Shown one piece after another: positions 27,317 through 35,932 of a DNA stretch of 64,000 bases. Numbering within the stretch: position 1 is the first letter of the stretch; each line of letters opens with the position of its first letter. Under the pieces are notes generated by a model that made no database searches, was not told the origin of the DNA, and was given only the letters and a program-made list of their open reading frames with translations. The translations under genes were made by a program, and so were the position numbers. The DNA is from Halobaculum halobium. Lineage in GTDB: Archaea > Halobacteriota > Halobacteria > Halobacteriales > Haloferacaceae. The stretch is taken from contig NZ_CP126158.1 of the NCBI RefSeq assembly GCF_030127145.1, forward strand, positions 1,550,001 to 1,614,000, read 5' to 3'.

Positions 27317-28864
27317 ATGACCAGTGAATCAGACGCGGTCGCCGACGCGACGGCCAGCGAAGGGTTCGACCGCGGGGACGCCCGTGCTCTCGCGGCCGAG
27401 CACACCGACACGATCGCGTCGCTCTCGGCGGGGCTCGCGGGCGACGGCGCTGCGACGACCCGCGAGGCCACCGGCGAGTGGCGCGTGCTGTTCCCCGGGG
27501 ACGTGGTGACGCCCGACGACGGCCGGTACGACGCCGCGCGCCGCGTCTGGAACGGATTCTGCGAGGCGTTCCCCGCGGCCGTCGCGTACCCGACCACCCC
27601 CGCGGGCGTCGCCCGCGTGGTCGACGCCGCCCGGGAGATGGGGATCGGGATCGCGACGCGCTCGGGCGGACACTCCTCAGTCGGGACGTCGACCGGCGAC
27701 GGGGTGCTTGTGTGCGACGTGGGCGCGATGCGAGCGGTCACAGTCGACCCAGACGCGGGGGTCGCCGTCGTCGAACCGGGCGCGACGATCGGCGAACTCG
27801 ACGCGGCAACGACCGACCACGGACTCGCGACCCCGCAGGGCGTCGCCCCGGAGGTCGGGGTGGCCGGGCTGACGCTCGGCGGCGGCACGGGCTACCTCTC
27901 GCGAGCGCACGGCCTCGCGTGCGATCGCCTCGTCCGCGCTGACCTGGTGACCGCCGACGGCGAGCGCGTCAGCGCGAACGCGGCGTCGAACTCCGATCTC
28001 TTTCGAGCGATCCGGGGCGCCGGCGGCGAGTTCGGCGTCGCCGTCGAACTCGAGTTCGACCTCGTGTCGGTCCCCGACGAACTGGCGATGTGCGACGCCT
28101 GGTTCGCCGTCGAAGACGCCGCCGAGCTCGCCGCGCTCCTGCGGGCGTACCGCCGGCTCCACCGAGCGGCTCCCCGCGAGACGAACGTCTCGCCGTACGT
28201 GACCCGGATTCCCGACGAGCCAGAGATCCCGGACGACTCCGTCGGAGCCCTGGCGCTGTGTGTCCTCGGCGCACACGGCGGCGATCCCGAGGACGGCGAA
28301 CGGGCGCTCGCGCCGTTTCGATCGCTCGCCGGCGACGACGTCGACCCGGTGTTCGATCGCGCCGAACGGGTGCCCTATCGGGAGCTACAGGCGTACCTCG
28401 GCGGCGACTCCGAGGCGGGAGGTCGGTATTACTGGAAGTCCGTCGCCGTCGAGTCGTTCACCGACGACCTCGTCGACCTCGTCGCCGACCGGATGGCGGC
28501 GCTGCCCGCGGACCCGGCCGCCGAATCCGACAGCACCGTCGTGGTCTGGCCGATGGGCGGCGCGATCGCGGATCTCGGCCCCGGCGACACCGCCGTTCCC
28601 GAGCGCGACGCCGAGGTCGTGTGTAACTTCGAGGCGTGCTGGTCCGACCCCGACGCGGACGACGCGCACGTCTCGTGGGCACTCGAGTCGGCCGAGCGGG
28701 TCCGCGAAGCCGGGACGGTGACGGGCGAACTCCCGAACTTCTCGGGCACCGAACGCGGCACGGCCGCCGCCCGCGACGTGTACGCCGACAACTACGGGTG
28801 GCTCCGCGAGACGAAGCGCGAGTGGGATCCCGACGGTGTGTTCTCCCCGAGCGGACGGCTGTGA
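27317..28864 (+). CDS. FAD-binding oxidoreductase, BBE (berberine-bridge) type
   Basis: 515 residues, ATG 27317. The FAD domain (PCMH type) begins near 75 (VWNGFCEAFPAAVAYP), has the covalent-flavin His in ATRSGGHSSVG, and the loop GVAGLTLGGGTGYLSRAHGL. The substrate domain follows. The last 45 residues (GTERGTAAARDVYADNYGWL to EWDPDGVFSPSGRL) are the BBE domain that completes the active site. Family members oxidise sugars, alkaloids or other alcohols using oxygen or another acceptor. A second covalent link through Cys is not obvious in this copy. Substrate unknown. No neighbour suggests a pathway. Confidence 0.9.
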   Translation: MTSESDAVADATASEGFDRGDARALAAEHTDTIASLSAGLAGDGAATTREATGEWRVLFPGDVVTPDDGRYDAARRVWNGFCEAFPAAVAYPTTPAGVARVVDAAREMGIGIATRSGGHSSVGTSTGDGVLVCDVGAMRAVTVDPDAGVAVVEPGATIGELDAATTDHGLATPQGVAPEVGVAGLTLGGGTGYLSRAHGLACDRLVRADLVTADGERVSANAASNSDLFRAIRGAGGEFGVAVELEFDLVSVPDELAMCDAWFAVEDAAELAALLRAYRRLHRAAPRETNVSPYVTRIPDEPEIPDDSVGALALCVLGAHGGDPEDGERALAPFRSLAGDDVDPVFDRAERVPYRELQAYLGGDSEAGGRYYWKSVAVESFTDDLVDLVADRMAALPADPAAESDSTVVVWPMGGAIADLGPGDTAVPERDAEVVCNFEACWSDPDADDAHVSWALESAERVREAGTVTGELPNFSGTERGTAAARDVYADNYGWLRETKREWDPDGVFSPSGRL

Positions 28865-28986
28865 GGCAGCGGGCGGAGAGACCGCCAGAACGGAGCGGTC
28901 TGTCACACACGATCATCCGTTTTGGGCCGTCTCACGCCCGATAGCTAGAGGATCGGAGTTATCCCTCCTGAGCACCTACGCGGGAT

Positions 28987-29184
28987 ATGGACGATCCCTC
29001 CACGCACATCCGCCGACCGCCCCCGAAGGACATGCTGTTCTGCCCCGAGTGCGATCACGCCGCGCCGGCCGACGGCGATTGGGTCGTACGCGACCGGGAC
29101 CGCGACGGCGTCGAGGCACTGACGTGCCCGGCCTGCGGCGCGACCCTGACGGTCCGCCGGCGGTTCGCCGCGATCGCCGCGTGA
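28987..29184 (+). CDS. Small zinc-ribbon protein
   Basis: 65 residues, ATG 28987. Two CPxC knuckles, FCPECDHAAP and LTCPACGATL, about 29 residues apart form one zinc ribbon. The N-terminus DDPSTHIRRPPPKDM is flexible. Such very short zinc-finger proteins are abundant in haloarchaea; several affect gene expression or stress responses, but this one has no known role. Its 3' end abuts the degraded membrane-protein gene on the opposite strand. Confidence 0.8.
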   Translation: MDDPSTHIRRPPPKDMLFCPECDHAAPADGDWVVRDRDRDGVEALTCPACGATLTVRRRFAAIAA

Positions 29185-29199
29185 CGCCACTGAACGGAG

Positions 29200-29468
29200 A
29201 CGTACACGAGGAACGCGATCGCGGCCGTCTCCAGCGACTGTAACGCCAGCATCGCTTCGACGGCCGCGAAAGGCAGTTCCGACCCGGAGAAGGAGTAGTA
29301 CAGCGCGAGCACGTTCTCCGCGAGCAGCAGCAGGGCGGACACGAGCGAGCCGAGCGTCTCCCGCGAGCGAATCTCGCCGTACGCCCGTGCTCAGCCGGCG
29401 ACGAGCGTCGCCAGCAGAACGACGTTCACCCAGGCCGACGCGCGGCCGAAGTCGAGCGTCGGCAGGAG
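29200..29468 (-). pseudogene. Degraded small membrane-protein gene with in-frame TGA
   Basis: One minus-strand frame encodes LPTLDFGRASAWVNVVLLA, then TLVAG, a stop (TGA 29391-29393), then ARAYGEIRSRETLGSLVSAL, LLLAENVLALYYSFSG and, via ALQSLETAAIAFLVYVSV, the end of a third helix. Read through, this is a plausible three-helix haloarchaeal membrane protein. The TGA falls where a Trp (TGG) would make sense. The start codon is not evident and the normal stop is also lost, since the frame runs on into antisense of the zinc-ribbon gene. It therefore appears dead rather than merely mis-sequenced. Its layout recalls the DUF7521-like protein at 35.2 kb. Confidence 0.6.
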
Positions 29469-29592
29469 GCCGAACTGCGACCCAAATCCGACCAGAGAGG
29501 GCGGCGATCGGTCGACGAGACGGGTCGCGTCCGGGAGGGGTGGGATCGCCGACACGATGGGGTTGAAGCCGCGGGCGGTCCTGGGACGCAGT

Positions 29593-30636
29593 ATGCGCGC
29601 AGCAGTGTTCCACGGCCCCGGCGACATCCGGGTCGAGGAGGTCGACAAGCCCGAGATAGAGGACCCGACCGACGCCATCGTCCGCGTGACCCACACCGCG
29701 ATCTGCGGGTCGGACCTGTGGTTCTACCGCGGCGAGAGCGACCGCGACGCCGGCACCGGCGTCGGCCACGAGCCGATGGGTGTCGTCGAGGAAGTCGGCG
29801 AGGACGTCCGCTCGGTCGAGCCTGGCGATCGCGTGCTCGCCCCGTTCGCCATCTCCTGCGGCTCGTGTGAGTTCTGTCGGAAGGGTCTGCACACCTCCTG
29901 TGTGAACCGCGACTCGTGGGGCGGCGACAACGGCGGCGCGCAGGGCGAGTTCGTCCGCTCGACGCACGCCGACGGCACGCTCGTCCGGGTTCCGGACCGC
30001 TACACCGACGACGAGGACGCGCTCGAATCGCTGCTCCCGCTCACCGACGTGATGGGCACGGGCCACCACGCGGCCCGCTCGGCGGGCGTCGAGGCCGGCG
30101 AGGACGCCGTCGTCGTCGGCGACGGCGCGGTCGGACTGTGCGGCGTCGCGGCCGCCCGCCGGCTGGGCGCCGAACGGATCGTCGCCGTCGGCCACCACGA
30201 GGACCGCCTCGACATCGCCGAGGAGTTCGGCGCCACCCACACGGTCGCCGAGCGCGGGGACGACGCGGTCGACGCGATACTCGATATCACCGACGGCGGC
30301 GCGAACCACGTGCTGGAGTGCGTGGGCGCCGCCTCCGCGATGGAAACGGCCGTCGAGGCGGCCCGTCCGGGCGGCACCGTCGGCTACGTCGGCGTTCCCC
30401 ACGGCATGGAGGGCGGCCTCGATCTCTTCCCGTTCTTCGGGGACAACGTCGCGCTGCGCGGCGGCGTCGCACCCGTCAGAGCGTACGCAGGGGAACTGAT
30501 GGCCGACGTGCTCCAGGGGACGCTCGACCCGTCCCCGATCTTCACCGAGACCGTTGGGCTGGACGGCGTTCCAGAGGGGTACCGCATGATGGACGAGCGC
30601 GAGGCGGTGAAGGTGCTCGTGAAGCCCTGGGAGTGA
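29593..30636 (+). CDS. Zinc-dependent alcohol dehydrogenase family protein
   Basis: 347 residues. ATG 29593 (MRAAVFHGPGDIRVEEV) is chosen over an in-frame ATG 12 codons upstream because the family begins here. Catalytic zinc ligands are Cys in TAICGSDLWFYRGE and His-Glu in GHEPMGVVEEVG. The structural zinc loop has four Cys in SCGSCEFCRKGLHTSC. The Rossmann motif is VVGDGAVGLCGVAAARRLGA, with an uncommon Gly/His pattern after it (VAVGHHEDRL) where the nucleotide 2' end is read, making NAD or NADP preference unclear. It belongs to the medium-chain (MDR) family near threonine and formaldehyde dehydrogenases. Substrate unknown. Confidence 0.9.
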   Translation: MRAAVFHGPGDIRVEEVDKPEIEDPTDAIVRVTHTAICGSDLWFYRGESDRDAGTGVGHEPMGVVEEVGEDVRSVEPGDRVLAPFAISCGSCEFCRKGLHTSCVNRDSWGGDNGGAQGEFVRSTHADGTLVRVPDRYTDDEDALESLLPLTDVMGTGHHAARSAGVEAGEDAVVVGDGAVGLCGVAAARRLGAERIVAVGHHEDRLDIAEEFGATHTVAERGDDAVDAILDITDGGANHVLECVGAASAMETAVEAARPGGTVGYVGVPHGMEGGLDLFPFFGDNVALRGGVAPVRAYAGELMADVLQGTLDPSPIFTETVGLDGVPEGYRMMDEREAVKVLVKPWE

Positions 30637-30718
30637 GGGGTCACAGAGTAGCCCGACTGGACCGTGTCGCGTGTTAGTAGGTGACAAACGCTAAGCCCCG
30701 GGGCGCGAACGTCTCTCC

Positions 30719-31450
30719 ATGGAGGTGGCAGAGCGGCCAACGTTCGAGACCGAGGTGAGCAAGCGGATCTACGAGTACGTCGAGCGACACGGCACCGCGA
30801 ACCGTCACGTCGTTCAGCAGACCGTCTCGGCGCCGGCCGAGGAGTTCGAGCGCGAACTCGACCGGCTGGAGTCCCGCGGGTACCTCGACGACGACGGCGG
30901 GACGCTCCGGGTCGCGCTCGACGTGGGCGCCGTCGAGGAGTACGAGACCGCCGGCACGTCGTTCACGATCCGACCGGCCCGTCAGGACGACTTCGAGGGA
31001 CTGGTCGCGGCGATCCGCGCGGTCACCGACGAGGAGACGTACGTCGTCGCCGAGAGTATCGCCGAGCAGTTGCTGTACGAGGAGACGGTGACGCGGCACA
31101 ACTCGGTGGAGTCGCGGCTGTTCTTCGTCGCCACGATCGACGAGGGTCTCGTCGGGTGGACGCACCTCGATCTGCCGCAGGTGTCGCGGGTGCGCGAGAC
31201 CGCGAAACAGACCGTGGGAGTCGTCCCAGAGTACCGTCGGTCGGGCATCGGCGGAAAGCTCCTCCAGCGCGGGCTCGACTGGGCCGAGGCCAACGGCTTC
31301 CGGAAGGTGTACAACAGCGTCCCGGTGACCAACGCCGCCGCGCTGGAGTTCCTCGGCGACAACGGCTGGGAGACGGAAGCGATCCGCCGCGACCACTACA
31401 CCATCGACGACGAGTACGTCGACGAGGCGATGATGGCGTACACGTTCTGA
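30719..31450 (+). CDS. GNAT-family N-acetyltransferase with N-terminal winged-helix-like domain
   Basis: 243 residues, ATG 30719. Residues 1-72 (FETEVSKRIYEYVERHG through LESRGYLDDDGGTLRVAL) look like a winged helix. Residues 83-243 are a GNAT domain with the acetyl-CoA motif A VGVVPEYRRSGIGGKLLQRG and the following NGFRKVYNSVPVTNAAALEFL, where the NAA tripeptide is a family mark. The fusion suggests a protein- or DNA-associated acetyltransferase whose activity could be targeted by the N-terminal domain; that is inference. It is followed by tRNA-Arg on the opposite strand. Confidence 0.88.
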   Translation: MEVAERPTFETEVSKRIYEYVERHGTANRHVVQQTVSAPAEEFERELDRLESRGYLDDDGGTLRVALDVGAVEEYETAGTSFTIRPARQDDFEGLVAAIRAVTDEETYVVAESIAEQLLYEETVTRHNSVESRLFFVATIDEGLVGWTHLDLPQVSRVRETAKQTVGVVPEYRRSGIGGKLLQRGLDWAEANGFRKVYNSVPVTNAAALEFLGDNGWETEAIRRDHYTIDDEYVDEAMMAYTF

Positions 31451-31576
31451 GGGGACGGACAGATCACAACGGTTGCTGTCGATCGGGACGCTGAGTCCGG
31501 CAAATGACGGGTGCTCACACACGCTCCGCAGTGCTCGCGCTGTTGTTCGCGAAGAAGCGCGCGGCGCGAGAAGTAG

Positions 31577-31649
31577 CGAGCGGCGAGGGATTTGAACCCC
31601 CGACCTCTTGGTCCGGAACCAAGCGTTCTGTCCGCTGAACTAGCCGCCC
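31577..31649 (-). tRNA. tRNA-Arg (anticodon CCG)
   Basis: 73 nt cloverleaf read on the minus strand. The acceptor stem GGGCGGC pairs with GCCGCTC (one G-U). The D arm has GTTCAGCGGACAGAAC, and the anticodon stem-loop CTTGG-TTCCGGA-CCAAG carries CCG, reading CGG. The T arm is GGGGG-TTCAAAT-CCCTC. The discriminator base is G. No CCA is encoded and no intron is seen. Both flanking genes avoid it. Confidence 0.95.
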
Positions 31650-31714
31650 TCACACCATCGTACCACAGCCCGGCGAATAAGCCTTCGGAACCGCCACAGG
31701 TCGACGTCGCGGCG

Positions 31715-33211
31715 TCACGCGCCACGCGCGTCGTCGGCCTCGTCGATGACCGCCTCCTTCCACGTCCCGCGGGTGAACCACGCCGCGGCGGCGACGGCGC
31801 CGATTATCTGGCCCGCGGTCATGCCGACCCAGATGCCGAACGGTCCGAGGTCGCCGGCGATCGCCAGCGCGTAGACGATCGGCACCCGACCAATCCACAG
31901 CGCGAGCAGCGAGAACGCCAGCGCCGTCTTCGTGTTACCCGCGCCGCGATAGGCGCCGAGGACGACCTGGAGTACGCCGATGAAGCCGAACTCGATCGCG
32001 CGGACGCCGATGTACTCGGCGCCAAGCCGGATCGTCTCGGCGGCCGCGTCCGTGCCCGTGGAGATGAAGACGGCGACGACCTCGTCGGCGAACGCCACCG
32101 CGAGCACGGCGACGACGAGCATCACGGCGGTCGCGACCTTCGCGGCGAGCCACGTCGCGCGCTCGGCGCGTTCGGGGTTGCCGGCGCCGAGGTTCTGTCC
32201 GACGATGGTGTTAGTGGCGCGGCCGAGCCCGAGCGCCGGGAGGAACACCAGCGAGACGAGGCGGTTCCCGAGCCCGTATGCGGCGACGACCTCCGGGCGG
32301 AACGTCACCACCATCGCGGTAAGCGTGATCAGTCCGAGCGCCGAGGCCGACTGCTCCATCGCCGAGGGAACCCCGACCCGGACGATCTGCACCACGAACC
32401 GACGCTGCGGGCGGAAGTCCGGCAGCCGGACCCGCGGCCCGGCGTCGGTGCCGAGGAGGACGTACAGCCCGACCACCGTCGCCACGGTCCGAGAGAGCAC
32501 CGTTGCCAGGGCCGCCCCCTGCACGCCGAGCCTGGGCACCGGGCCGACGCCGAAGATGAGCAGCGGGTCGATCACGACGTTGATCAGCACCGACAGCGCC
32601 ATCACGACCATCGGCGCGCGGGTGTTGCCGTACCCCCGCATCAGCGACGAGAACACGAAGAAGCCGAACAGGAACGGCAGCCCGAGGAAGAACACCTCCA
32701 TGTAGTCGGCCGCCAGGGGCACGACCTGCCCCGCCGTCGCCGGCGACGACGGGAGCACCGACAGCAGGTCGTCCGTGAGGAGGTAGCCGAGGACGCCGAA
32801 CGTCACCGCGACCGCCGTCACGACCGTGAGCGTCTGGCCCGCGACGGTGCCGGCGGTACGCGAGTGGCTGATCGTGTCCACCGGGTCCGAGTCGTCGCCA
32901 CCGCCGGTGCCGTCGGCGGCGTCGTCGGCGGCGTCCGGATCGCTCGCGCGCCCGGTGTACTGAGCGACGAGCGTCGAGCCGGCGACGTTGAGGCCGCCGC
33001 CGATGGAGATGAACAGGAAGACCAGCGGGAACGCGAGGCTGATCGCCGCGACCGCGTCCGTGGAGAACCGACCCAGCCAGAGCGTGTCGGTGAGGTTGTA
33101 TGCCACCTGTAGCAGCTGGGTCGCCACGATCGGCCACGCGAGGGCGAACATCGGCCGCGCCAGCGACCCCTCGGTGAGAGAGCCGGCGACGCGCTCGTCG
33201 GCATCGGTCAC
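31715..33211 (-). CDS. MATE family efflux transporter
   Basis: 498 residues, GTG 33211. Twelve membrane helices form two similar halves, each with the MATE start (PMFALAWPIVATQLLQVAYN and, in the second half, VGVPSAMEQSASALGLI). The family segments NLTDTLWLGRFSTDAVAAIS and GLGRATNTIVGQNLGAGN are both present. The protein exports cationic drugs or metabolites in exchange for sodium or protons. The hydrophilic loop between helices 3 and 4 (DPDAADDAADGTGGGDDSD) is a halophile-specific acidic insert. A second, more compact MATE lies at 59.4 kb. It shares no operon. Confidence 0.95.
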   Translation of the reverse strand: MTDADERVAGSLTEGSLARPMFALAWPIVATQLLQVAYNLTDTLWLGRFSTDAVAAISLAFPLVFLFISIGGGLNVAGSTLVAQYTGRASDPDAADDAADGTGGGDDSDPVDTISHSRTAGTVAGQTLTVVTAVAVTFGVLGYLLTDDLLSVLPSSPATAGQVVPLAADYMEVFFLGLPFLFGFFVFSSLMRGYGNTRAPMVVMALSVLINVVIDPLLIFGVGPVPRLGVQGAALATVLSRTVATVVGLYVLLGTDAGPRVRLPDFRPQRRFVVQIVRVGVPSAMEQSASALGLITLTAMVVTFRPEVVAAYGLGNRLVSLVFLPALGLGRATNTIVGQNLGAGNPERAERATWLAAKVATAVMLVVAVLAVAFADEVVAVFISTGTDAAAETIRLGAEYIGVRAIEFGFIGVLQVVLGAYRGAGNTKTALAFSLLALWIGRVPIVYALAIAGDLGPFGIWVGMTAGQIIGAVAAAAWFTRGTWKEAVIDEADDARGA

Positions 33212-33424
33212 GAGTACACTCCGTCACCCATCACGACAGTTCGGGGAGTGTTTACCCCTTCGAAGCCAGCGGCCGCCGAATCGAATCGAAGCGGGCAATT
33301 TCACCGACTGTGTGGGCAAACCGGCAGAACGACGACGCCGGCGAGAACGAGACGGAGGGAGCTGAGAGATCCGAGAGAACCCGCAAAAGTGCGGACGGTT
33401 CAGGCAGCGCAGACGGACCGGGAA

Positions 33425-34006
33425 CTACGGCGCTTCGCCGGTCTCGATCGTGAAGTCGTCCCGGGGGTACGCGACGCAGGTGAGCGTGTACCCATCGTCG
33501 AGTTCGGCGTCGCCGAGCATCTGCTGATTGTCGTGCTCGATGTACTCCTCGGAGTTGCCCCCGGAGGTGATCTGCCCGGCACAGGAGACGCACTGCCCCT
33601 GCCGGCAGGCGTAGGGGAGGTCCCAGCCGTGTTCCTCGCCCTGTTCGAGCACGGTCTCGTTGTTCGCGAGTTCGATCGTCTCGCCCTCTTTGACGAACTC
33701 GACCTCGAAGTACTCGATCTCGTCTTCGGGAATGTCGGCCGGACTCGTCGACTCCTCGGCCGCCGCGCCCTCCTCCAGTTCGCCCTCCTCGCCGGCGGCG
33801 ACCGCACCGGCGGGGACGCTTCCGCCCCCGATGGCGCGGCTCCCCGGCTCGGGGAACTCCGTCTCCTCGACGGTGGAGGCGCGTCGCTCGATGACCTCCT
33901 CGGAGATGTCCGCGGTGGCCTCCCAGCCGGTGCCGCGGGCGACGTGCAGCGCGACGAAGACCAACACGAGGCCCGCGCCGAACCCGATAGCCACGGGGTC
34001 TACCAT
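33425..34006 (-). CDS. Membrane-anchored 2Fe-2S ferredoxin
   Basis: 193 residues, ATG 34006. Residues 1-22 (DPVAIGFGAGLVLVFVALHV) are a single N-terminal membrane anchor. About 70 acidic and Ala/Gly-rich residues follow as a linker. The C-terminal 95 residues are a plant-type ferredoxin: cluster Cys at LPYACRQGQCVSCAGQ (C-x4-C-x2-C) and a fourth Cys in TLTCVAYP. Unlike the abundant soluble haloarchaeal ferredoxin, it is tethered, so it may shuttle electrons at the membrane surface. It lies between the MATE and gnd genes, all on the same strand, with gaps over 100 bases. Confidence 0.92.
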   Translation of the reverse strand: MVDPVAIGFGAGLVLVFVALHVARGTGWEATADISEEVIERRASTVEETEFPEPGSRAIGGGSVPAGAVAAGEEGELEEGAAAEESTSPADIPEDEIEYFEVEFVKEGETIELANNETVLEQGEEHGWDLPYACRQGQCVSCAGQITSGGNSEEYIEHDNQQMLGDAELDDGYTLTCVAYPRDDFTIETGEAP

Positions 34007-34123
34007 GATTCCGGCTTGGAAGCGGGGGGTAACAAGGGTTGTGATTATCCACCGACGGCGGGAGCCGTCGATACCGGGACGGCGAACGTGTTCGTCCCGT
34101 AGCCAGGCCTCGAACGGCGGGCC

Positions 34124-35086
34124 TTATTCGTCCTTTCGAGGGACGTCGTGACGTCCGAAGCCGTACCGCAGCCGACTCGCGAGCCGCCGGCCGAACCGCT
34201 CCTCGCGGGAATCGAACCGCTCGGCCAGCGCCTGGTAGATGAGCGGCACCGGCACCTCCTGTTCGAGCGCCTCCTGCACCGTCCAGGTACCGGTGGAGCC
34301 GCCCTCGATCCGGTCTGCCACGTCGCCCAGGTCGTTGCCTTCCTCGCGGAACGCCTCCTCACACAGTTCCAGCAGCCACGAACGGATCACCGCGCCGTTG
34401 TTCCACGTGCGCGCGACGGCCTCCAGGTCGAGGTCGTAGCGACCGTTGTGAAGCAGTTCGAATCCCTCGCCGTACGCCTGCATCAGCGCGTACTCGACGC
34501 CGTTGTGGACCATCTTCACGTAGTGGCCCGAGCCCGCGGGGCCCATCCAGTCGTGGCCCGCGGGGCCGGTTGCGACGGCGTCGAAGACGGGCGTCAGTTC
34601 CTCGTAGGCCCACTCGGGACCGCCGATCATCAGCGAGAATCCCAACTCCGCGCCGGCGGGGCCGCCGGACGTGCCGCAGTCGAGGTAGGCGGCATCCGTG
34701 GCCTCCGCGCGGCGGACGGAGTCCTCGAAGTGGGAGTTGCCGCCGTCGACGACCACGTCGTCGCCCGTGAGGTGCGACTCCAAGTCGTCGAGCGTGGCGT
34801 CCACCGGGTCGCCAGCGGGGACCATCAGCCAGATCCGGGCGCCGGCATCGCCGCCCTCACGGGTCGCTTCACTCCCCGTTCGGTTCGAGGGCTCGCTCAC
34901 CTCGCCCTCGAGTCTATCGTACAGGTCCCCAACAGAGTCCGCCGGTTCGGCACCGGCCTCGGCGGCCGCGGCGGTCGCCTCCGCCGAGAGGTCGAAGGCG
35001 ACCACGTCGTGGCCGGCGTCGAGGACGCGGTCGACGACGATCTGGCCCATCCGACCGAGTCCGATCACGCCGAGTTGCATGCTCAT
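34124..35086 (-). CDS. gnd: 6-phosphogluconate dehydrogenase, decarboxylating (short NAD-type)
   Basis: 320 residues, start ATG 35086 or 35080. The Rossmann motif is VIGLGRMGQIVVDRVLDAGHDVVAFD. Substrate motifs are DGGNSHFEDSVRR, CGTSGGPAGAELGFSLMIGG and VKMVHNGVEYALMQAYGEGF, whose Lys and Asn are catalytic. The length matches the short (about 300-residue) bacterial/haloarchaeal GndA type rather than the 470-residue dimeric enzyme. It converts 6-phosphogluconate to ribulose 5-phosphate and CO2, the pentose-making oxidative step demonstrated in Haloferax. The adenine-ribose end VVAFDLS suggests NAD, though this was not checked further. Confidence 0.95.
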   Translation of the reverse strand: MSMQLGVIGLGRMGQIVVDRVLDAGHDVVAFDLSAEATAAAAEAGAEPADSVGDLYDRLEGEVSEPSNRTGSEATREGGDAGARIWLMVPAGDPVDATLDDLESHLTGDDVVVDGGNSHFEDSVRRAEATDAAYLDCGTSGGPAGAELGFSLMIGGPEWAYEELTPVFDAVATGPAGHDWMGPAGSGHYVKMVHNGVEYALMQAYGEGFELLHNGRYDLDLEAVARTWNNGAVIRSWLLELCEEAFREEGNDLGDVADRIEGGSTGTWTVQEALEQEVPVPLIYQALAERFDSREERFGRRLASRLRYGFGRHDVPRKDE

Positions 35087-35178
35087 ACCGGCGCGTCGGC
35101 GAGGCGGGGCGTAGGCGTTGCGGTGTGGGCGGCGGCGCCGACGAGTTCCCCGCGCCTGACGATCTGACGCCGACTGCG

Positions 35179-35487
35179 TCAGTCAGTTCGAAGCCCGTAG
35201 AGCACGCTCACGAGTCCGAGGAGCTCCGCGATCTGCGTCGCCGCGCCGGCGTGGACCTCGCTGACTGCGGGAACGAGCAGGTAGACGCCGGCCGCGAGCG
35301 CCGGCACACCGAACAGGAGGACGAACCCGAGGGCAACGAACAGCATCGGGCGGGCGTCGTTGCGACGATACCCCCGGTAAGCGATGTAGCCGATCGTCAG
35401 TCCGAGCACGACGCCGAGGAGTTCGGACGCACCGAACACCGCCTGCGTGGGCGTGATATCGCCGAGTTGGAGCGCGGGCGCGACCAC
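35179..35487 (-). CDS. DUF7521-like three-helix membrane protein
   Basis: 102 residues, GTG 35487. There are three membrane helices (ELLGVVLGLTIGYIAYRGYRR, PMLFVALGFVLLFGVPALAA, AGAATQIAELLGLVSVLYGL) with the family loop YRGYRRNDARPM after the first. Proteins of this type are usually paired with a winged-helix regulator in haloarchaea, as here: it follows the regulator by one base. Function unknown; a membrane partner of the regulator is the inference from conserved pairing. Confidence 0.8.
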   Translation of the reverse strand: MVAPALQLGDITPTQAVFGASELLGVVLGLTIGYIAYRGYRRNDARPMLFVALGFVLLFGVPALAAGVYLLVPAVSEVHAGAATQIAELLGLVSVLYGLRTD

Positions 35488-35488
35488 G

Positions 35489-35833
35489 TTACATCTCCCC
35501 CACGAGGTCGGTGAACCGATCGGCCATGCTCGTTCTGCGGGTCACCTCCGCGTCGACGCCGTCGGCGGCGAGGTCGAAGGCGACGCGCTCGACGGTGGCC
35601 CGGTAGACGCCGCGGTGGTGGCCGTCTTCGTCGAGTCGGGTCCGCTCTTCTACCAGCCCGCGCTCGCGGAGCGATTCGAGCCGGCGGTAGACTGTCGGTT
35701 CGGAGACGCCGCAGACGTCGGCGAGTTCGCTCACCGGCACCGCCTCCTCCTGCGTGGCCACGAGGATGGTTCGCGTGCTGTCGTCCTCGATGGCGCCCGC
35801 GAGGGCGGCGGCGTCCGGTCGGTCATTCACCAC
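35489..35833 (-). CDS. Winged-helix transcriptional regulator (ArsR/HTH_20-like)
   Basis: 114 residues. Helix-turn-helix VPVSELADVCGVSEPTVYRRLESL covers about 33-56, followed by the wing GLVEERTRLDEDGHHRGVYRA. The N-terminal ALAGAIEDDSTRTILVATQ is the dimer helix typical of ArsR-type proteins; there are no metal-binding Cys. The C-terminus DRFTDLVGEM is short. It is transcribed with the membrane protein downstream. A TTTAAG element on the minus strand, about 25-30 bases before its start, is the likely TATA box and sits between it and the divergent CPBP protease gene. Confidence 0.85.
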   Translation of the reverse strand: MVNDRPDAAALAGAIEDDSTRTILVATQEEAVPVSELADVCGVSEPTVYRRLESLRERGLVEERTRLDEDGHHRGVYRATVERVAFDLAADGVDAEVTRRTSMADRFTDLVGEM

Positions 35834-35932
35834 CTCCGCGGTGCTGACCGCGAGTACTTAAATCGGCCCCACGGCTTCAGCCACTGTAGTCGCGGCTCGG
35901 GCTATACGCCGCACGAGCCCCATCGGTCGGAT

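Noticed and set aside
29391-29393. TGA read as selenocysteine or tryptophan
   Set aside because: Haloarchaea are not known to decode selenocysteine and no SECIS-like hairpin follows. The loss of start and stop favours decay.
31592-33112. Plus-strand 506-codon frame opposite the MATE transporter
   Set aside because: It begins inside the tRNA-Arg gene and has shadow-type composition.
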